Made by a program: the position numbers and the translations under genes. A stretch of DNA of 64,000 bases from Cerrena zonata (lineage: Eukaryota > Basidiomycota > Agaricomycetes > Polyporales > Cerrenaceae): the NCBI GenBank assembly GCA_038087015.1, contig JASBNA010000051.1:62001-126000 (forward strand). The letters are read 5' to 3'. Shown piece by piece: positions 23,149 to 34,135 of this stretch. The notes beneath the pieces are model-generated. The model did not search any database, had not been told where the DNA came from, and worked only from the letters and a program-made list of their open reading frames with translations. Each line of letters begins with the position of its first letter. Position 1 is the stretch's first letter.

Positions 23149-23338
23149 ATAGTCATGACAGAAGAATTATTTCGCATGTAGGTAACATCATGAACAAGGA
23201 TTTCTTCCAATCAACTCACCGATGCCGTCGATAACCTAAAAGACACCAATAGTATTATAAAGCAGTGAGGGAGCTGGCAACGATACTCCTTTAGTACATT
23301 TTCGGGGTAGAAGGTGCGAAAGTAACAAAAAGAACCTT

Positions 23339-24643
23339 CTACTCCTGTTGGGATTCCTGCTCCAAAATTTCCCGCTCCAGCCGCTCACGTTCCGCCTGAC
23401 GAAGTCGCATCAGTGTCAAAGATTCATAATCAAGGCCAGCAACATTAGTCGATGGCGGTGTTGACGACGAAGTTAAGATATCAGGCTAAGTTACTTCCTG
23501 AGTAACAGCTTTATTTGGAAACACAGTAAAACTTACGAAAGTAGAGGGAAATGATGAGAAGGGAGTTGAGCTTTGAGAGTCCTTTCCGGAGTCGCTCGGT
23601 TTCCAAGATGAGGTAGGTACAGGAGTCGACATCGGCTCATTGGTATGAGACTTCTCCGTAGATCCCAATTTACCCATCTTCTTCAACCACTCGATTAAAG
23701 GCGGCTCTCTTCCCTCTGCCCAATCTATTTCGACACCATGTAATCCTCGATCTTCTCTTCCACTAGCACATACAGCAGCGAAAGCGTCACCTATTTGTCG
23801 GAATGGAACAACAGCGGTTCCACGCTTGGGTTTTTTGGGGGGCGCTGGCTTGAGCGATACAAGAATGTCGCCATTGTCCGTCCCACCGAATTGATGTAGA
23901 AGTTTCGATATAGACTCGGAGTCAGTTAGGTTAGGATATGAAGTGAGAGTCCATTTGAGACGGATGGTAGTATCTAGAGTGCCTGACACAGCCGCACGAT
24001 ATTAGTTCATATGGGGAGAATAAGTAGAAGATGAACATACCAAGAGCAGGGGGTTCTAGCTCTGCCTTCATTCTTTTCGATTCTGCTTGTGCTTCTTCCT
24101 CTCTTCGCAATAACTCCTTCTCCCTTGTCTCCCGCATTAACCTCCCTTCTTCCATGATACGTTCGTTGTCCCTCCAGACCTGCTTTTGTTTCTCTTCTTT
24201 GTCTGTCTTCGCCTTCTTGAAGGCCCGTTCGCGCTCCTCGAGTTCTTCAACGAGATTTTTTCGCTTGTTGTCGTATTGAGAGAATCGGGCCTTACGAGCC
24301 TCCTTAATGCGAAGTTTGGCATCAAGGGCCATACGGCGCAGAGGGTCGAGTAGTAGTTCATATGCTTGGTTTAGTTCATGGAACTTCCGGGCTAGATGGC
24401 TGATTGATATATTTCTAAATCTAGATGAGGAGGAGGATGCGCATACCTGCATCAGGATTATTGGGATTCTTTGAATAGAAGATTCGTTAGATGTATATTT
24501 CTGACGTACAAGACCACACATACCCTGTCAGGATGTACTTTGAGTGATCGCTGGCGGTAAGCCTTTCTGATATCACCGTCTGCAACATCAAGAGTGACTC
24601 CAAGAAGCTCGTATGGGTTGACTTCTTCCTCAGTGGAAGCCAT
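23339..24643 (-). CDS. J-domain splicing factor, DNAJC17/Cwf23-like
   Basis: Five exons: 24524-24643, 24447-24468 (22 nt), 24041-24391, 23537-23982 and 23339-23485. The N-terminal J domain starts NPYELLGVTLDVADGDIRKAY and contains the HPD motif (KVHPDR), split from NPNNPDAARKFHELNQAYEL by introns. A long charged coiled-coil segment (EELEERERAFKKAK; EKELLRREEEAQAESKRMKAE) follows. Then comes a probable RRM beginning IRLKWTLTSYPNLTDSES, with ILVSLKPAPPK and GTAVVPFRQIGDAFAAV. This J-coil-RRM order is that of DNAJC17 and yeast Cwc23/S. pombe Cwf23, spliceosome-associated proteins. The C-terminus ends with a short helical RLRQAERERLERE motif. Confidence 0.88.
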
Positions 24644-25443
24644 ATTGTCCTAAGTGATGCTGGATAATAAAGTTGAACGTCAACTTCAAGGGAATTGAAT
24701 GAGACGGCGTTTCGCATGTCCTCACAGTGATGCGCAACCAGGTGGAAATCCATGAAAGTCAGGCCAGGTGGCCTTGCCTAAAGCCGGCGGAAATCCGTAG
24801 GTCAAGGCGGTGACCTGACCTTCGCAGGATGCCGTAGGTGTCTGATTGGCTGTTCAAATGTTACCCGACAATAACCTAAAACATGAGACGAAGTCAGAAA
24901 TATCCCTAATTTGGATATGTACAGTATTTGTCATAGCTCTGGATTGAGCTTTCGTTTTTGGTATGTCGCTTTTACGCCTTTAGGAAAGACCACCCAAGTG
25001 TGAGAAAAGACAAACCCATTTTCCCAGGCGAAAGTCAGGCGAATGAATGGCGAATGGCTTTCCCGAAGGTTACTGACCTTTAACATCACTGTGTCCTCAT
25101 AACTCATCAGTATCAACACTCCCGATTAGGAAGGTGAGTAGGAAAGGTGGCTTGCCGTTAATTTACCCGATCCTTGAGGCTCCCCTCCTCCCACTCAACA
25201 TTCAAGTACAGAGTACTAAGAACCAATCTCAAAGTTACCATAATCATCACATTGTCAAGTAGACCATGATATTTTCGATTCACTCAGGAGAACGCGCCAT
25301 ATGGATGTCGGCCCGGGCTCTGTTTTACCGTCGGGCCGCCAACACGCTATTTCTCCGGATCCTCCTTATGTTAAAACCACACCTTACCCCAACATGTAGA
25401 CATCCTATAATCCCTTCACATCCGTACTACAAGACGTGCTAGA
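24644..25443. other. Divergent promoter region, no gene
   Basis: Separates the starts of the J-protein and the second dehydratase. No open frame of interest. GC-rich short palindromic stretches occur near 24745-24835 and 25300-25340. A CCTATAATC stretch near 25406 could be a weak TATA element for the dehydratase. Confidence 0.4.
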
Positions 25444-27292
25444 ATGTCGGTGACGATTACGGGCTTTGAAACTCATGGTACGTACAGAAATATAACAATC
25501 AACTCTACCATTCACCTGCAACAAACCAGATGTACGCTTCCCTACCTCCCTCAGTGGAGATGGTACCGATGCAATGAATACCGATTGCGATTATTCGTCT
25601 GCCTATGTTACCCTGAAGAGCTCTTCTGAACTCGTCGGTCATGGTATGACTTTCACTATCGGCCGTGGCAATGACATTGTATGTGCCGCGATCAAAGAGG
25701 TTGCCAATCGTCTCCTCGGAAAAGATGTCGAAGACTTGTTTTCCAACATGGGAAAGACATGGGACTACCTGTGTGCCGACCCTCAGCTACGCTGGTGAAT
25801 AATACATCTGATTCCTATACCTAGGCGCTGGCCATTATCGAACATTGCCTAATGCTTTTTCTCCGTCAACAGGATAGGTCCCGAAAAGGGTGTGATTCAT
25901 ATTGCATTAGGTGCTGTAAATAACGCACTTTGGGACATGTATGCGCGCTCCCGCAAGAAACCCCTTTGGAAACTCATTGTCGACATGACACCCGTTAGTA
26001 TTTTGGTTTAACTCCTGCTATCCATTTAGGCTTACGGCCTATGACTCTCTCAGGAGGAGCTTGTTAACTCTACTGCCTTCCGATATATTTCCGACGCCAT
26101 TACGAAGGAGGAAGCCTTGACCATGCTCAAAGCGAAGGAAAGCTCTAAAGCGGAGCGCGAGGCTCACGTCCGTGAAGTTGGATATCCGGCCTATGTCACC
26201 TCCGCCGGCTGGCTCGGGTACTCAGACGAAAAGGTTGCTCGTCTGACTAGAGAAGCTGTCCAAGCTGGCTTCAACCACTTCAAAATGAAGGTAGGTGCCG
26301 ACAGGGACAACGATTTGCGGCGAGGAAAGATCATTCGGTCGATCATTGATGATCCGCAATACCTCCCTGAGGGTCGTAAACCTCGTGATCCCAATGGGCC
26401 GGACCTGGTCGGAAAGAATGCAGGCCCAACAGGAAGTGTGCTCATGATTGATGCGAACCAAGTTTGGGATGTCCCTCAGGCTATTGACTACGTCAAGGGT
26501 TTGGAGGATATTAAACCATGGTAACTGTTTTGTTTGAGATATACTCAAATAATCGGGACTTATACTCTTTTAGGTTCATAGAAGAGCCAACTGCCCCTGA
26601 CGATATTCTTGGGCATGCTGCTATTCGAAAGGCTCTCAAGCCGTACGGAATTGGTGTTGCCACGGGAGAGCATGCTCATAACCGGATGGTTTTCAAGCAA
26701 CTCTTGCAGGCTGATGCTATCGACGTCTGTCAGATCGACTCTTGTCGTTTAGCTGGAGTCAGTGAAGTCCTCAGCGTATTGTTGATGGCTGCGAAGTATG
26801 TGCTGTTAGTTTCTCCTGAATTTCAGCCGTTTCTGAGGATTTTGAAAAACACAGATTTGGCGTTACCGTGTGTCCACATGCAGGAGGCGTTGGGCTCTGC
26901 GAATACGTGATTCACCTCAGGTACGATGTTCTCTTATTTTGAAACATCCATTCAACGCTAATTGTCACTTCTCCGTCGAAGCTTAATCGATTATATCGCG
27001 GTATCAGGTTCGATGGAACGCAATGTGCTTGAGTTTGTTGACCATTTACACGAACATTTCCTTCATCCATGTTCTATTAACAATAACGGCCGATACAATG
27101 TACCAAATCACGCGGACGAGGGTTACAGGTATATTTTAAATGCTACGAAGCAGACACCGATGCTAATGAAATTCCTTTAGTATCGAGATGCATCAATCAA
27201 GTATCTCCCAGTATGAATGGCCGCATGGATCGTATTGGGTGAATGAACATCCCAAATTGAAGGCGCAGATGCAGGCGGCCTCTAAAGCATGA
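25444..27292 (+). CDS. L-fuconate dehydratase-like enolase-superfamily protein, copy 2
   Basis: Paralogue of the gene at 18738-20555, with the same intron positions where checked. Exon 1 is 34 nt (MSVTITGFETH) and joins [18 protein letters not shown]. Active-site landmarks are all present: [18 protein letters not shown] joined to [28 protein letters not shown] (KxK), [27 protein letters not shown], and [16 protein letters not shown]. It ends [21 protein letters not shown]. The two copies diverge around a peptidase and a J-protein gene, which points to an inverted rather than tandem duplication. I read it as intact. Confidence 0.88.
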
Positions 27293-27637
27293 TGAGTATC
27301 CAAGCACGGGTTGTAAAAATAAATCGACGAATGTATATCATTAAGGCATAGGAGAATGTAAATTTATCTTTAAGCTGTTTACCATGTTTGAATTCAAGCA
27401 AGATGCGGAGAAAAATCCGTATTCTACGGATATACTTATCGCTCGATACTCCTAGTAAGTTGTTTCACATGCCAAGCGCTTACGACCAACACATGTTTTC
27501 CCCGTGTGTTTTGACTGCAGACCTCTTTGTTCACAACACTCATCTTCGCAAAATCAGTCAGTTCGGTTATTGACTCTAGATTCCACCGAGAAATTGAATA
27601 CAACTTCTGATACCTGTCCGAAAGAGCACCATTGCGA
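27293..27637. other. Intergenic, nothing recognised
   Basis: About 345 bp between the dehydratase stop and the next start. Short frames only. Confidence 0.45.
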
Positions 27638-28174
27638 ATGACTAGCTCGAATCACATTCTGAAGGGCACCTGCTTCTGCGGTTCAGTGTCGTACGCTCTC
27701 TCGGCCCCACCAGTGTTAAGTGCATATTGCCATTGTACAAACTGTCAGCGACTTAAAGGTACGTTCCCAACTTTCTTATTTACTGCATCTTCGTACAATG
27801 ACTGTATAACGAATTTCACCTTTCCGATAGGCTGCCCCTTCGTTCACACAGTCCATTTCGACGCATCGGCTTTCAGATGGACTCACGCTGAGCCCCACTA
27901 CGATCATCTTCATGCGTATCCTATCCCAGACAAGCCACATAAAACTCGCTACAGATGCAAGAACTGTGGTGCTTGTGTAGCATCTCACAACTCGACCAAG
28001 GATAAGTGGAGTATCTGGGGCGTACATTTGGAGCGAACGTCCGAAGGCAAGATAAAAGATTGGAATGTCGTGAAACCTACAGCTCATATATTCTACGGCA
28101 CACGTATCCTGGATATTGAGGATAGCTTGGGTAAATGGGAAGGTTATGAAGGGGACTCGGGACGTATTCGATGA
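27638..28174 (+). CDS. CENP-V/GFA-type zinc protein
   Basis: Small protein of the glutathione-dependent formaldehyde-activating (GFA)/CENP-V fold. Zinc-binding cysteines are seen as GTCFCGSVSY, then YCHCTNCQR, and later YRCKNCGACVA, with the usual HFDASAFRWTHAEP stretch between. Two readings are possible. An intron at 27759-27830 (72 nt, good GTACGT donor and GATAG acceptor) gives 154 aa and restores the family-like CQRLKGCPFVHTVHF join. Reading through gives 178 aa, because the intron is a multiple of three and has no stop. The spliced form is preferred. The substrate is unknown; most fungal members have no proven activity. Confidence 0.8.
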   Translation: MTSSNHILKGTCFCGSVSYALSAPPVLSAYCHCTNCQRLKGTFPTFLFTASSYNDCITNFTFPIGCPFVHTVHFDASAFRWTHAEPHYDHLHAYPIPDKPHKTRYRCKNCGACVASHNSTKDKWSIWGVHLERTSEGKIKDWNVVKPTAHIFYGTRILDIEDSLGKWEGYEGDSGRIR

Positions 28175-28695
28175 TTCTGATGGTAAGTTGATCTATTCCG
28201 TATATGATAGATGTGTCTCTGATATTTTATTATGACACGATAGTGCTCTGGGAACAGCAGATTTCGTTACAAAGATTGCGTCGAGTGCTATGACATAGGC
28301 AGAATCTACTGCTGAATATTTCTCAACAGTTGTTCAGTTTTATCTTCATCTTCGCACCTTTTTGGATGTCCATCTTCGTCCCCCTGCGACTTAAAATCAA
28401 TTGTCCTAAAACAGACGGGTTCAACGCTTCGGGTGTTATTGTCCCTGGATACCAAAACCAACACGAGGACCTCCAAGCACCTACGTTTGACACTTCTAAG
28501 TCAGCGCAAGTAGTCGTGAAGAAAGTTTCTGTGTTTCACCGTCAAACCTCCTTGGTGACCACGCGATTGACCCTCATGGGGGGCCAGAATTCGGGACGAG
28601 GCATAAATATCACTTGGGTATGAGGGGATCTAGAGTTTGTCCTTTCGCACCTGCTCTCACTTCGCGATTTTACCCCACTCTTTCAATTGAACAGC
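28175..28695. other. Intergenic, one doubtful ORF
   Basis: A 97-codon frame at 28330-28623 starts with a hydrophobic stretch but shows no family resemblance or splice context; it is not called as a gene. Confidence 0.4.
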
Positions 28696-29593
28696 ATGGG
28701 TTTCTGTCCCAACTGCAATCAGCACCTCAAGAATGAGTCTCAAGTAAATGAACACGTTAAGATGCATCCCGAAGGCATTGATCGTGATAAATGGTAAGTG
28801 AGAACAGACCTATGGCACGTTGGTCAGATAGCCTGATAATATTTCCTTATTCTAGCTATTATAAATGTAAATTCAATGGCTGTCGATATAAGACCCTCGT
28901 ACTTGGAAATCTTCGCAAGTCGCATATGAACCAACAGTAAGATTCTTATATGACTATCCCAGATACTTTATTGCTTACATACCGCCCTCTAGCACTGGTA
29001 CTCGGCCATATAACTGCGTCGATTGTGGTGCAACATTCAGAAGTGCCTCTTCTATGACCAGACACCGAAAGTCATTACACGGACATATATCCAGCTCTCA
29101 GGGACGCGGAATCCACGCGACTAGAAACGAATCGGCATCTGTTGAAGAGTCTTACATCAGTCGTGACTGCATCACTCCAGACGATCAGGCTGACATCTTG
29201 CTCTCGGCCCCATGGCCACCGTCTCCTACAGACACACGAATAGACGAGCCACTGTCAGAAAGTTTAGATATGACATCGGACTGGCAGGATGAGGCATTCG
29301 TGGGTATCACTGACCCTGCGATGGAGAACGTCTTCGCCCACCATAACGTCGTACTCGAAAATCAAAACAACACCGCGTTTCAGGGCCCTGGAAACCACGA
29401 GGCGATCGACTCTTATGCTTTCCCATGTGACAACACCTTAGACCTAACATATTCTATTGGTACTCCGGCTACCTGTGAGCTGTCTGGGGCACTGCTATTT
29501 TCTTGTTTGCCTCGGAAAGAACCACCTTCAAGAGACTACCCTTGGCGATCAAAGTTTCCAGGGATCGAACTCTGTGGCGACTGCTCAACCTGA
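28696..29593 (+). CDS. C2H2 zinc-finger protein, probable transcription factor
   Basis: Three exons: 28696-28793, 28856-28936 and 28993-29593. They join to give three consecutive fingers: FCPNCNQHLKNESQVNEHVK, then CKFNGCRYKTLVLGNLRKSH, then YNCVDCGATFRSASSMTRH. The junction of exons 2 and 3 rebuilds the classic inter-finger linker HTGTRPYNC, which supports the splice choice. The remaining C-terminal 170 residues are acidic and Ser/Pro/Asp-rich (LLSAPWPPSP, PLSESLDMTSDW), as in an activation domain, and have no recognised fold. Target genes are not inferable. Just downstream lies the left arm of an inverted repeat. Confidence 0.85.
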
Positions 29594-29762
29594 GACGTCC
29601 TCAAGACAATATTATTCTGATCGTACTACTTACTCGAACTAGCCTGCACACGGAAGGCACACGCGAAACGACAGCAGTCTTCGATGTTGCATCACTTCAG
29701 TATCGTTGATAATACGAAACGTCCCTTGTCTTTTTTTCATCTTTATACTTTACAATATATAA

Positions 29763-29902
29763 GAATTTATTGTCGTTTGCATAAAACCTGGCCAGAGCGC
29801 CCAAATCGACGACGCGCGCAGACTTTCGTCATGGCGGTCGACGGAACTTCCGAGGCCTATATCTCATTCAATATTGTGTAGAATTACATCAAACTTTGTA
29901 CA
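29763..29902 (+). repeat. Inverted repeat, left arm
   Basis: About 140 bp, nearly identical to the reverse complement of 30749-30896. Over the 131-bp core I count 8 mismatches (about 94% identity). The core runs from TTGTCGTTTGCATAAAACC to CAAACTTTGTA. Confidence 0.85.
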
Positions 29903-30748
29903 TAATAGCATAATGAGACTATCTACATAATTCTCGAAGAAAATGTCAGTTTTCTTCAAGCACAAAGCACGCATCTCTAATGTGGTTACTTAAACAGCTC
30001 TGCTCTCAGGCTGTCGTTGTTAAACATGCCAGCTGGTCTCCAATGCCAGCTACCAGAAATATGTACAGGAGTAATCCGCATGTCTGCAACTCACACCCCA
30101 GCTGATATCTCAGAACTCACTGGTGTTAGTACTCTGAGTCAGTCTCAGCGCCGAAACCAACACCGTTACTGTAACTTGGTTGCGTGCGGAGATCTAACTG
30201 GACAACCGCTACAACAGCATCCATGAAGGCGACCGAGGAAACTCGATGTACATGAGACTGTAGTACGTCCTCTAAATCTTCCATTTGTGTTCAAGTTGAT
30301 ACTCATTTCATCCTGATACTATGTTACTAGTAGTATATTCACAGCGCTCTCAATACTGAAAATGATGGGAGAATCCACATCGCTTCGTTCTGATTCAATG
30401 TCGCCAGCAGCAGAAGAATCGACCTTCGTTGAACGAGTCACTGTGGAAGCGACAAGGAGCCGTGCATGTTGCTTGGGGGCCTAGGACATTGTCACTCTTG
30501 CTGTGGAACATGTAGTTTTTCTGGTAGCTGTAGTGGGTTTCTTTGGGGTTGCCTTCTGCCCACCCTTGGGTTTTGGTTTGGGTGGTTTGGGATTAGCAGT
30601 AGTAGTAGATATTAGTACAGAGAAAGTAATGCAAAGCTTCACTTTTACTATAGCTAGAACCTTACCATGTACTTCCAGGCACCATCTTAACTTATAATAT
30701 TTCAGTTTTGACCTATCCAGTCAATGTGTTGTGCTAAAGACAGTGATT
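29903..30748. other. Spacer between inverted-repeat arms
   Basis: About 846 bp with only short frames. No transposase-like sequence was seen. Low-complexity GTAGTA and TTTGGGTTTGGG stretches occur near 30525-30610. Confidence 0.5.
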
Positions 30749-30896
30749 ATACAAAGTTTGACGTAGTTCTACACAATATTGAACGAGATATAGGCCTCGG
30801 AAGTTCCGTCGACTGCCGCGACGAAAGTTTGCGCGCGTCGTCGAATTGGGCGCTCTGGCCAGGTTTTATGCAAACGACAATAATTCCCGATAAGGA
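30749..30896 (-). repeat. Inverted repeat, right arm
   Basis: Reverse-complement partner of 29763-29902. It ends about 70 bp beyond the stop codon of the dehydrogenase at 30968-32106, so a read-through transcript of that gene could include it. No target-site duplication was found at the outer ends of the pair. Confidence 0.85.
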
Positions 30897-30967
30897 TTCT
30901 ACGCTATGTTTGCGAGCACTTATAATAACTTCGAATTTGAACCACGCCTTGCGGCCTAGATCCCGTC

Positions 30968-32106
30968 TCACAACCACTTAGTATCACCGTAATGAGAGAG
31001 GAAAGCCCCGGAGTCCTTTGCCGTTAATTTGAACGATGTATTCAACATTGCAGTCACGGCTTCTTCTGGCGTAGACATTTGGCCGTTCCAGTCTGGGTAC
31101 CCAGCTTGCATCGATTTGACTAATCGTAAGTACACATCTTCAACCTGTGCGGCTACAAAAACACAATGGGATCATGAATCTAATATTAAGACGGATGACG
31201 AATCCCACTTACATGCCTCCTGGGTCATCGTGTTCGACATTCCTGGAGATATGGACAAGAACAATATGTTCTCATCCTTGAACCGGACAGCATATTTAGC
31301 GTTCACCATGTTTACAGCGGCTTTGGCGGCAGAATACGGGACCACATAATCTACACCCGTCTTCTCTGTAAAGTCCAAAGCGGCAGTTGCTGAACCAATC
31401 GTGATAACTCGTGCAAGGGTGTTTTGCGCAGATTTTCGAAGAAGCGGCAAGAATACGTTGATCGTCTTGATTACGCCAAGAGTGTTTATTTTATACTTTA
31501 TATATTTTGTTAGCTTCGCTCGTCTAGTTAAGGTTAGAGAGAACGTACAAAGTTAAGAAAATCTTCATCCAGGAGGTCCTCCTTGCCATCACTAATCAAT
31601 GTCAGTCTCGTAGCGAATGAAAGGCAGGGAGGTGCTGACTATTGGTCAATGGTCCAATAGCTCCTCTCCGATGTCAGTAGAGCTCCGTTGTTGATCAAAA
31701 CATCCAGCGTTCCACCGGTCACTTTCTGAACCTCCTCGGCAACATTCTGTACTTCATGCGTTAGTAGACTTCACTCGGAGTGGGAAGTGATGTATATAAA
31801 CCAACCCGCAAGGATGGAACATCGGTGATATCGGCTTGCAGCACACGAATATTATTCAGCTTCGACTGAAGCTCAAGCAAATCTGTAGATGTTGCTTTGT
31901 TGCGAGTAAGGGCAAACACAGTATTAGAAGGGTCCGCTGACTATGTTTCGGTGAGTTGGGATCAACGAATAGGAAATTAGACAGTTTCCTCACCAACTTC
32001 TGAATGAACGCGAACTATCCACAGCATGTGAGTATACAAATTTTCGCGGGGTGGATTGACATACACCTAAACCACGATTGGCTCCCGTAACTACAAAGGA
32101 CGGCAT
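30968..32106 (-). CDS. Short-chain dehydrogenase/reductase SDR-A
   Basis: Classical-type SDR of about 270 aa that uses NAD(P)(H); substrate unknown. Exon 1 (MPSFVVTGANRGLG) carries the Rossmann TGxxxGxG motif. It is followed by a 21-nt exon at 31994-32014 (FAFIQKL), then SADPSNTVFALTRNKATS, VLQADITDVPSLR, and LDVLINNGA in place of the usual NNAG. The catalytic segment is VITIGSATAALDF with Ser, then VPYSAAKAAVN with the YxxxK pair, and SISPGMSNT. The last exon ends DSGAFLSHYGDTKWL. No disabling change was found. It is the most divergent of the six paralogues and does not share the upstream motif of B, E and F. A GGTT microsatellite lies 31-86 bp upstream of the ATG. Confidence 0.87.
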
Positions 32107-32136
32107 ATTGAGGTGATGAGGTTGGAAGAGTGGGGT

Positions 32137-32192
32137 GGGTTGGTTGGTTGGTTGGTTGGTTGGTTGGTTGGTTGGTTGGTTGATTGATTGGT
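32137..32192. repeat. (GGTT)n microsatellite in the SDR-A promoter or 5' UTR
   Basis: About eleven tandem GGTT units followed by two GATT units, starting roughly 30 bp upstream of the SDR-A ATG. On the coding strand it reads (AACC)n. It is not the TTAGGG type of fungal telomere. Confidence 0.9.
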
Positions 32193-33000
32193 CTTGAACC
32201 GGTCGAATTCAAGCCTATATGTCATGAGAGTCTTGATTGCCATTTCATTCCTGGTGATGGATAGTTCCTGCATCTGGTAATATCGACCCGAAGTAAGCTT
32301 TCAATTGTATCATGTGCTTGTAGTAGAGTTTCTTCGGAGACAATTGGAACGAGCTTTGGTCACGCTTGATTTGTATATTCTTAACATAGGAGCATCGTTC
32401 TAAGCACATACCCTGAGTTTGTGAATCTGCAGCAAGTGTTAACAGGGTACTGACATATCTCCCAGTTCGTAGCCTATATGACGTTACCGTTAGATTACAT
32501 TGTACACAATTCGATCTCCAGTGGTTTTCGGTAAGGGCCAGTTCGATGTCTAACGTCGAATTCAAATCACCAAGCTTTTCCATAACGCCTATCGATATCT
32601 GATATCTGATCCCGTGGCTCTAAGCTATCATCATGTGAATCATAATGAATGAAGAAGCCAAGATCGCGGTACGTACTAGTCACGTACATGATCGATTACC
32701 AGGCCTAGGACCCACATTTATGTTTCATTGTGTGGAAGGCAACACCCATCGCCCATACTTATTATAAGGCATAATATCCAGCTTACTTTGCTCCTAGTTT
32801 GCTGGTAACAACTGCAAAGAATGTCAGCACAATCAGCACCCGAATTGAATATTGAATAGGTAATTAATCGTATTCTTACATCATGCCGCCACCTGACTTA
32901 CAGTGACTCCGAGTCTCGTCTGTCGCAGTCATACACTAATGGAATGATGCAACATCGTATCATTGTCTACTTGAAAGCGCTGTCTAGAAACTGGTTTACA
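32193..33000. other. Intergenic between SDR-A and SDR-B
   Basis: No gene recognised. A short minus-strand frame (32245-32583) has no resemblance to any family. A small tandem GATATCT duplication occurs near 32593-32609. Confidence 0.45.
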
Positions 33001-34135
33001 TTAAAGCCAGTCCTTAGTGCCGCCGTTATGCGTCAATGATGCACCAGAGTCCTTGGTGGTCAGTCTAGATACAATATCCAACACCGTTGTGACCGATTGT
33101 TCGGGTGTGAGAGGCTTCCCATCCCACTCGGGATAGCTAGTCTGAAACTTGGTGATAATTGGGCGTAAGGATTCCAACACCACTTCCTCGGCTGTTTATG
33201 ATTGCATCAGAATCGAATCAGAAATAAAAGAGTAACTATACGCACGTATCTCGGGATGGGTATTAACTAGCCCGGGGGAGATAGACAAGAAAAGCAAATT
33301 TTCGCCCTTAAACCTGGCGGCATACTTTGCAGTAACCATATTGACAGCAGCCTTTGAAACCGAGTAGGCTGCGACGGAATCGAATGCTGTATTCACGACG
33401 AACTCCGAGTCCCCAGCGCCTGAGCTGATCGTAATAATTTTGGCGAGGGACGTCTGAGAGGCTTTGCGGAGAAGAGGCAAGAATACGTTGATTGTCTTGA
33501 TTACTCCAAGTGTGTTCACTTTGAACTATCATCGGAGTGAGAAAGATTCGGCCGAAATTGATGGAAGGCACGTACGAAGTTGCCAAAGTCTTCGTCTAAG
33601 AGGTCCTCCTTCCCGTCGCTGATTGGATAGAGAAGTTAGAGTGGTGTTGCGAGGAGAAATGCAATCAATTTTACATACTACATGTCAAGGGTGTAATCAG
33701 CTCGCTCTTGCGGTAAATATGCACCATTGTTGACGAGAACATCTAGAGTTCCACCAGTCACCTTCCCGACTTCAGTAGCGATATTCTGTGATGTGATCAG
33801 TTTAATTCATGATTCATAGGGACTCGACGGACATACCCTCAGGCTTGGAACGTCGGTGATGTCTGCTTGTAGGACATGGACGTTCTTCAATCGGGATTCG
33901 AGCTCCAATAAATCGCTCGAAGTGGATTTATTACGTGTAACAGCGAATACGATGTTGTTTGGGTCAGCGCTCTTTAATAGACTTCGTTTTTAAGACTCTG
34001 CCGAAATAATAAAGGTGCATACCAGTTTCCTGATAAATCCGAGCTATAGCAAATGTTTAAGTAGCTTGGACATGAGACAGTGGAAGTACTTACCCCAATA
34101 CCGCGATTGGATCCAGTGACGAGCCAAGATACCAT
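33001..34135 (-). CDS. Short-chain dehydrogenase/reductase SDR-B
   Basis: About 265 aa. Exon 1 encodes MVSWLVTGSNRGIG (cofactor motif); exon 2 is the 21-nt micro-exon at 34023-34043 (LGFIRKL). Then come SADPNNIVFAVTRNKSTS, HVLQADITDVPSL, LINNGAYL, and EDLLDEDFGNF joined to VNTLGVIKTINVFLPLLRK. The active site is IITISSGAGDSEF (Ser) and AAYSVSKAAVN (YxxxK), followed by SPGLVNT. The final exon reads PEEVVLESLRPIITKF to THNGGTKDWL. All junctions keep phase. It is closest to SDR-E and SDR-F in sequence and in its upstream region. Confidence 0.88.

Noticed and set aside
28330..28623. 97-codon plus-strand ORF
   Set aside because: No domain, paralogue or splice context; not more than expected by chance.
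29763..30896. TIR DNA transposon
   Set aside because: No transposase-like frame lies between the arms and no target-site duplication was visible at the outer ends. It is kept only as an inverted repeat.
32137..32192. Possible internal telomere tract
   Set aside because: GGTT units differ from the fungal TTAGGG repeat and lie between ordinary genes, so a microsatellite is the simpler reading.
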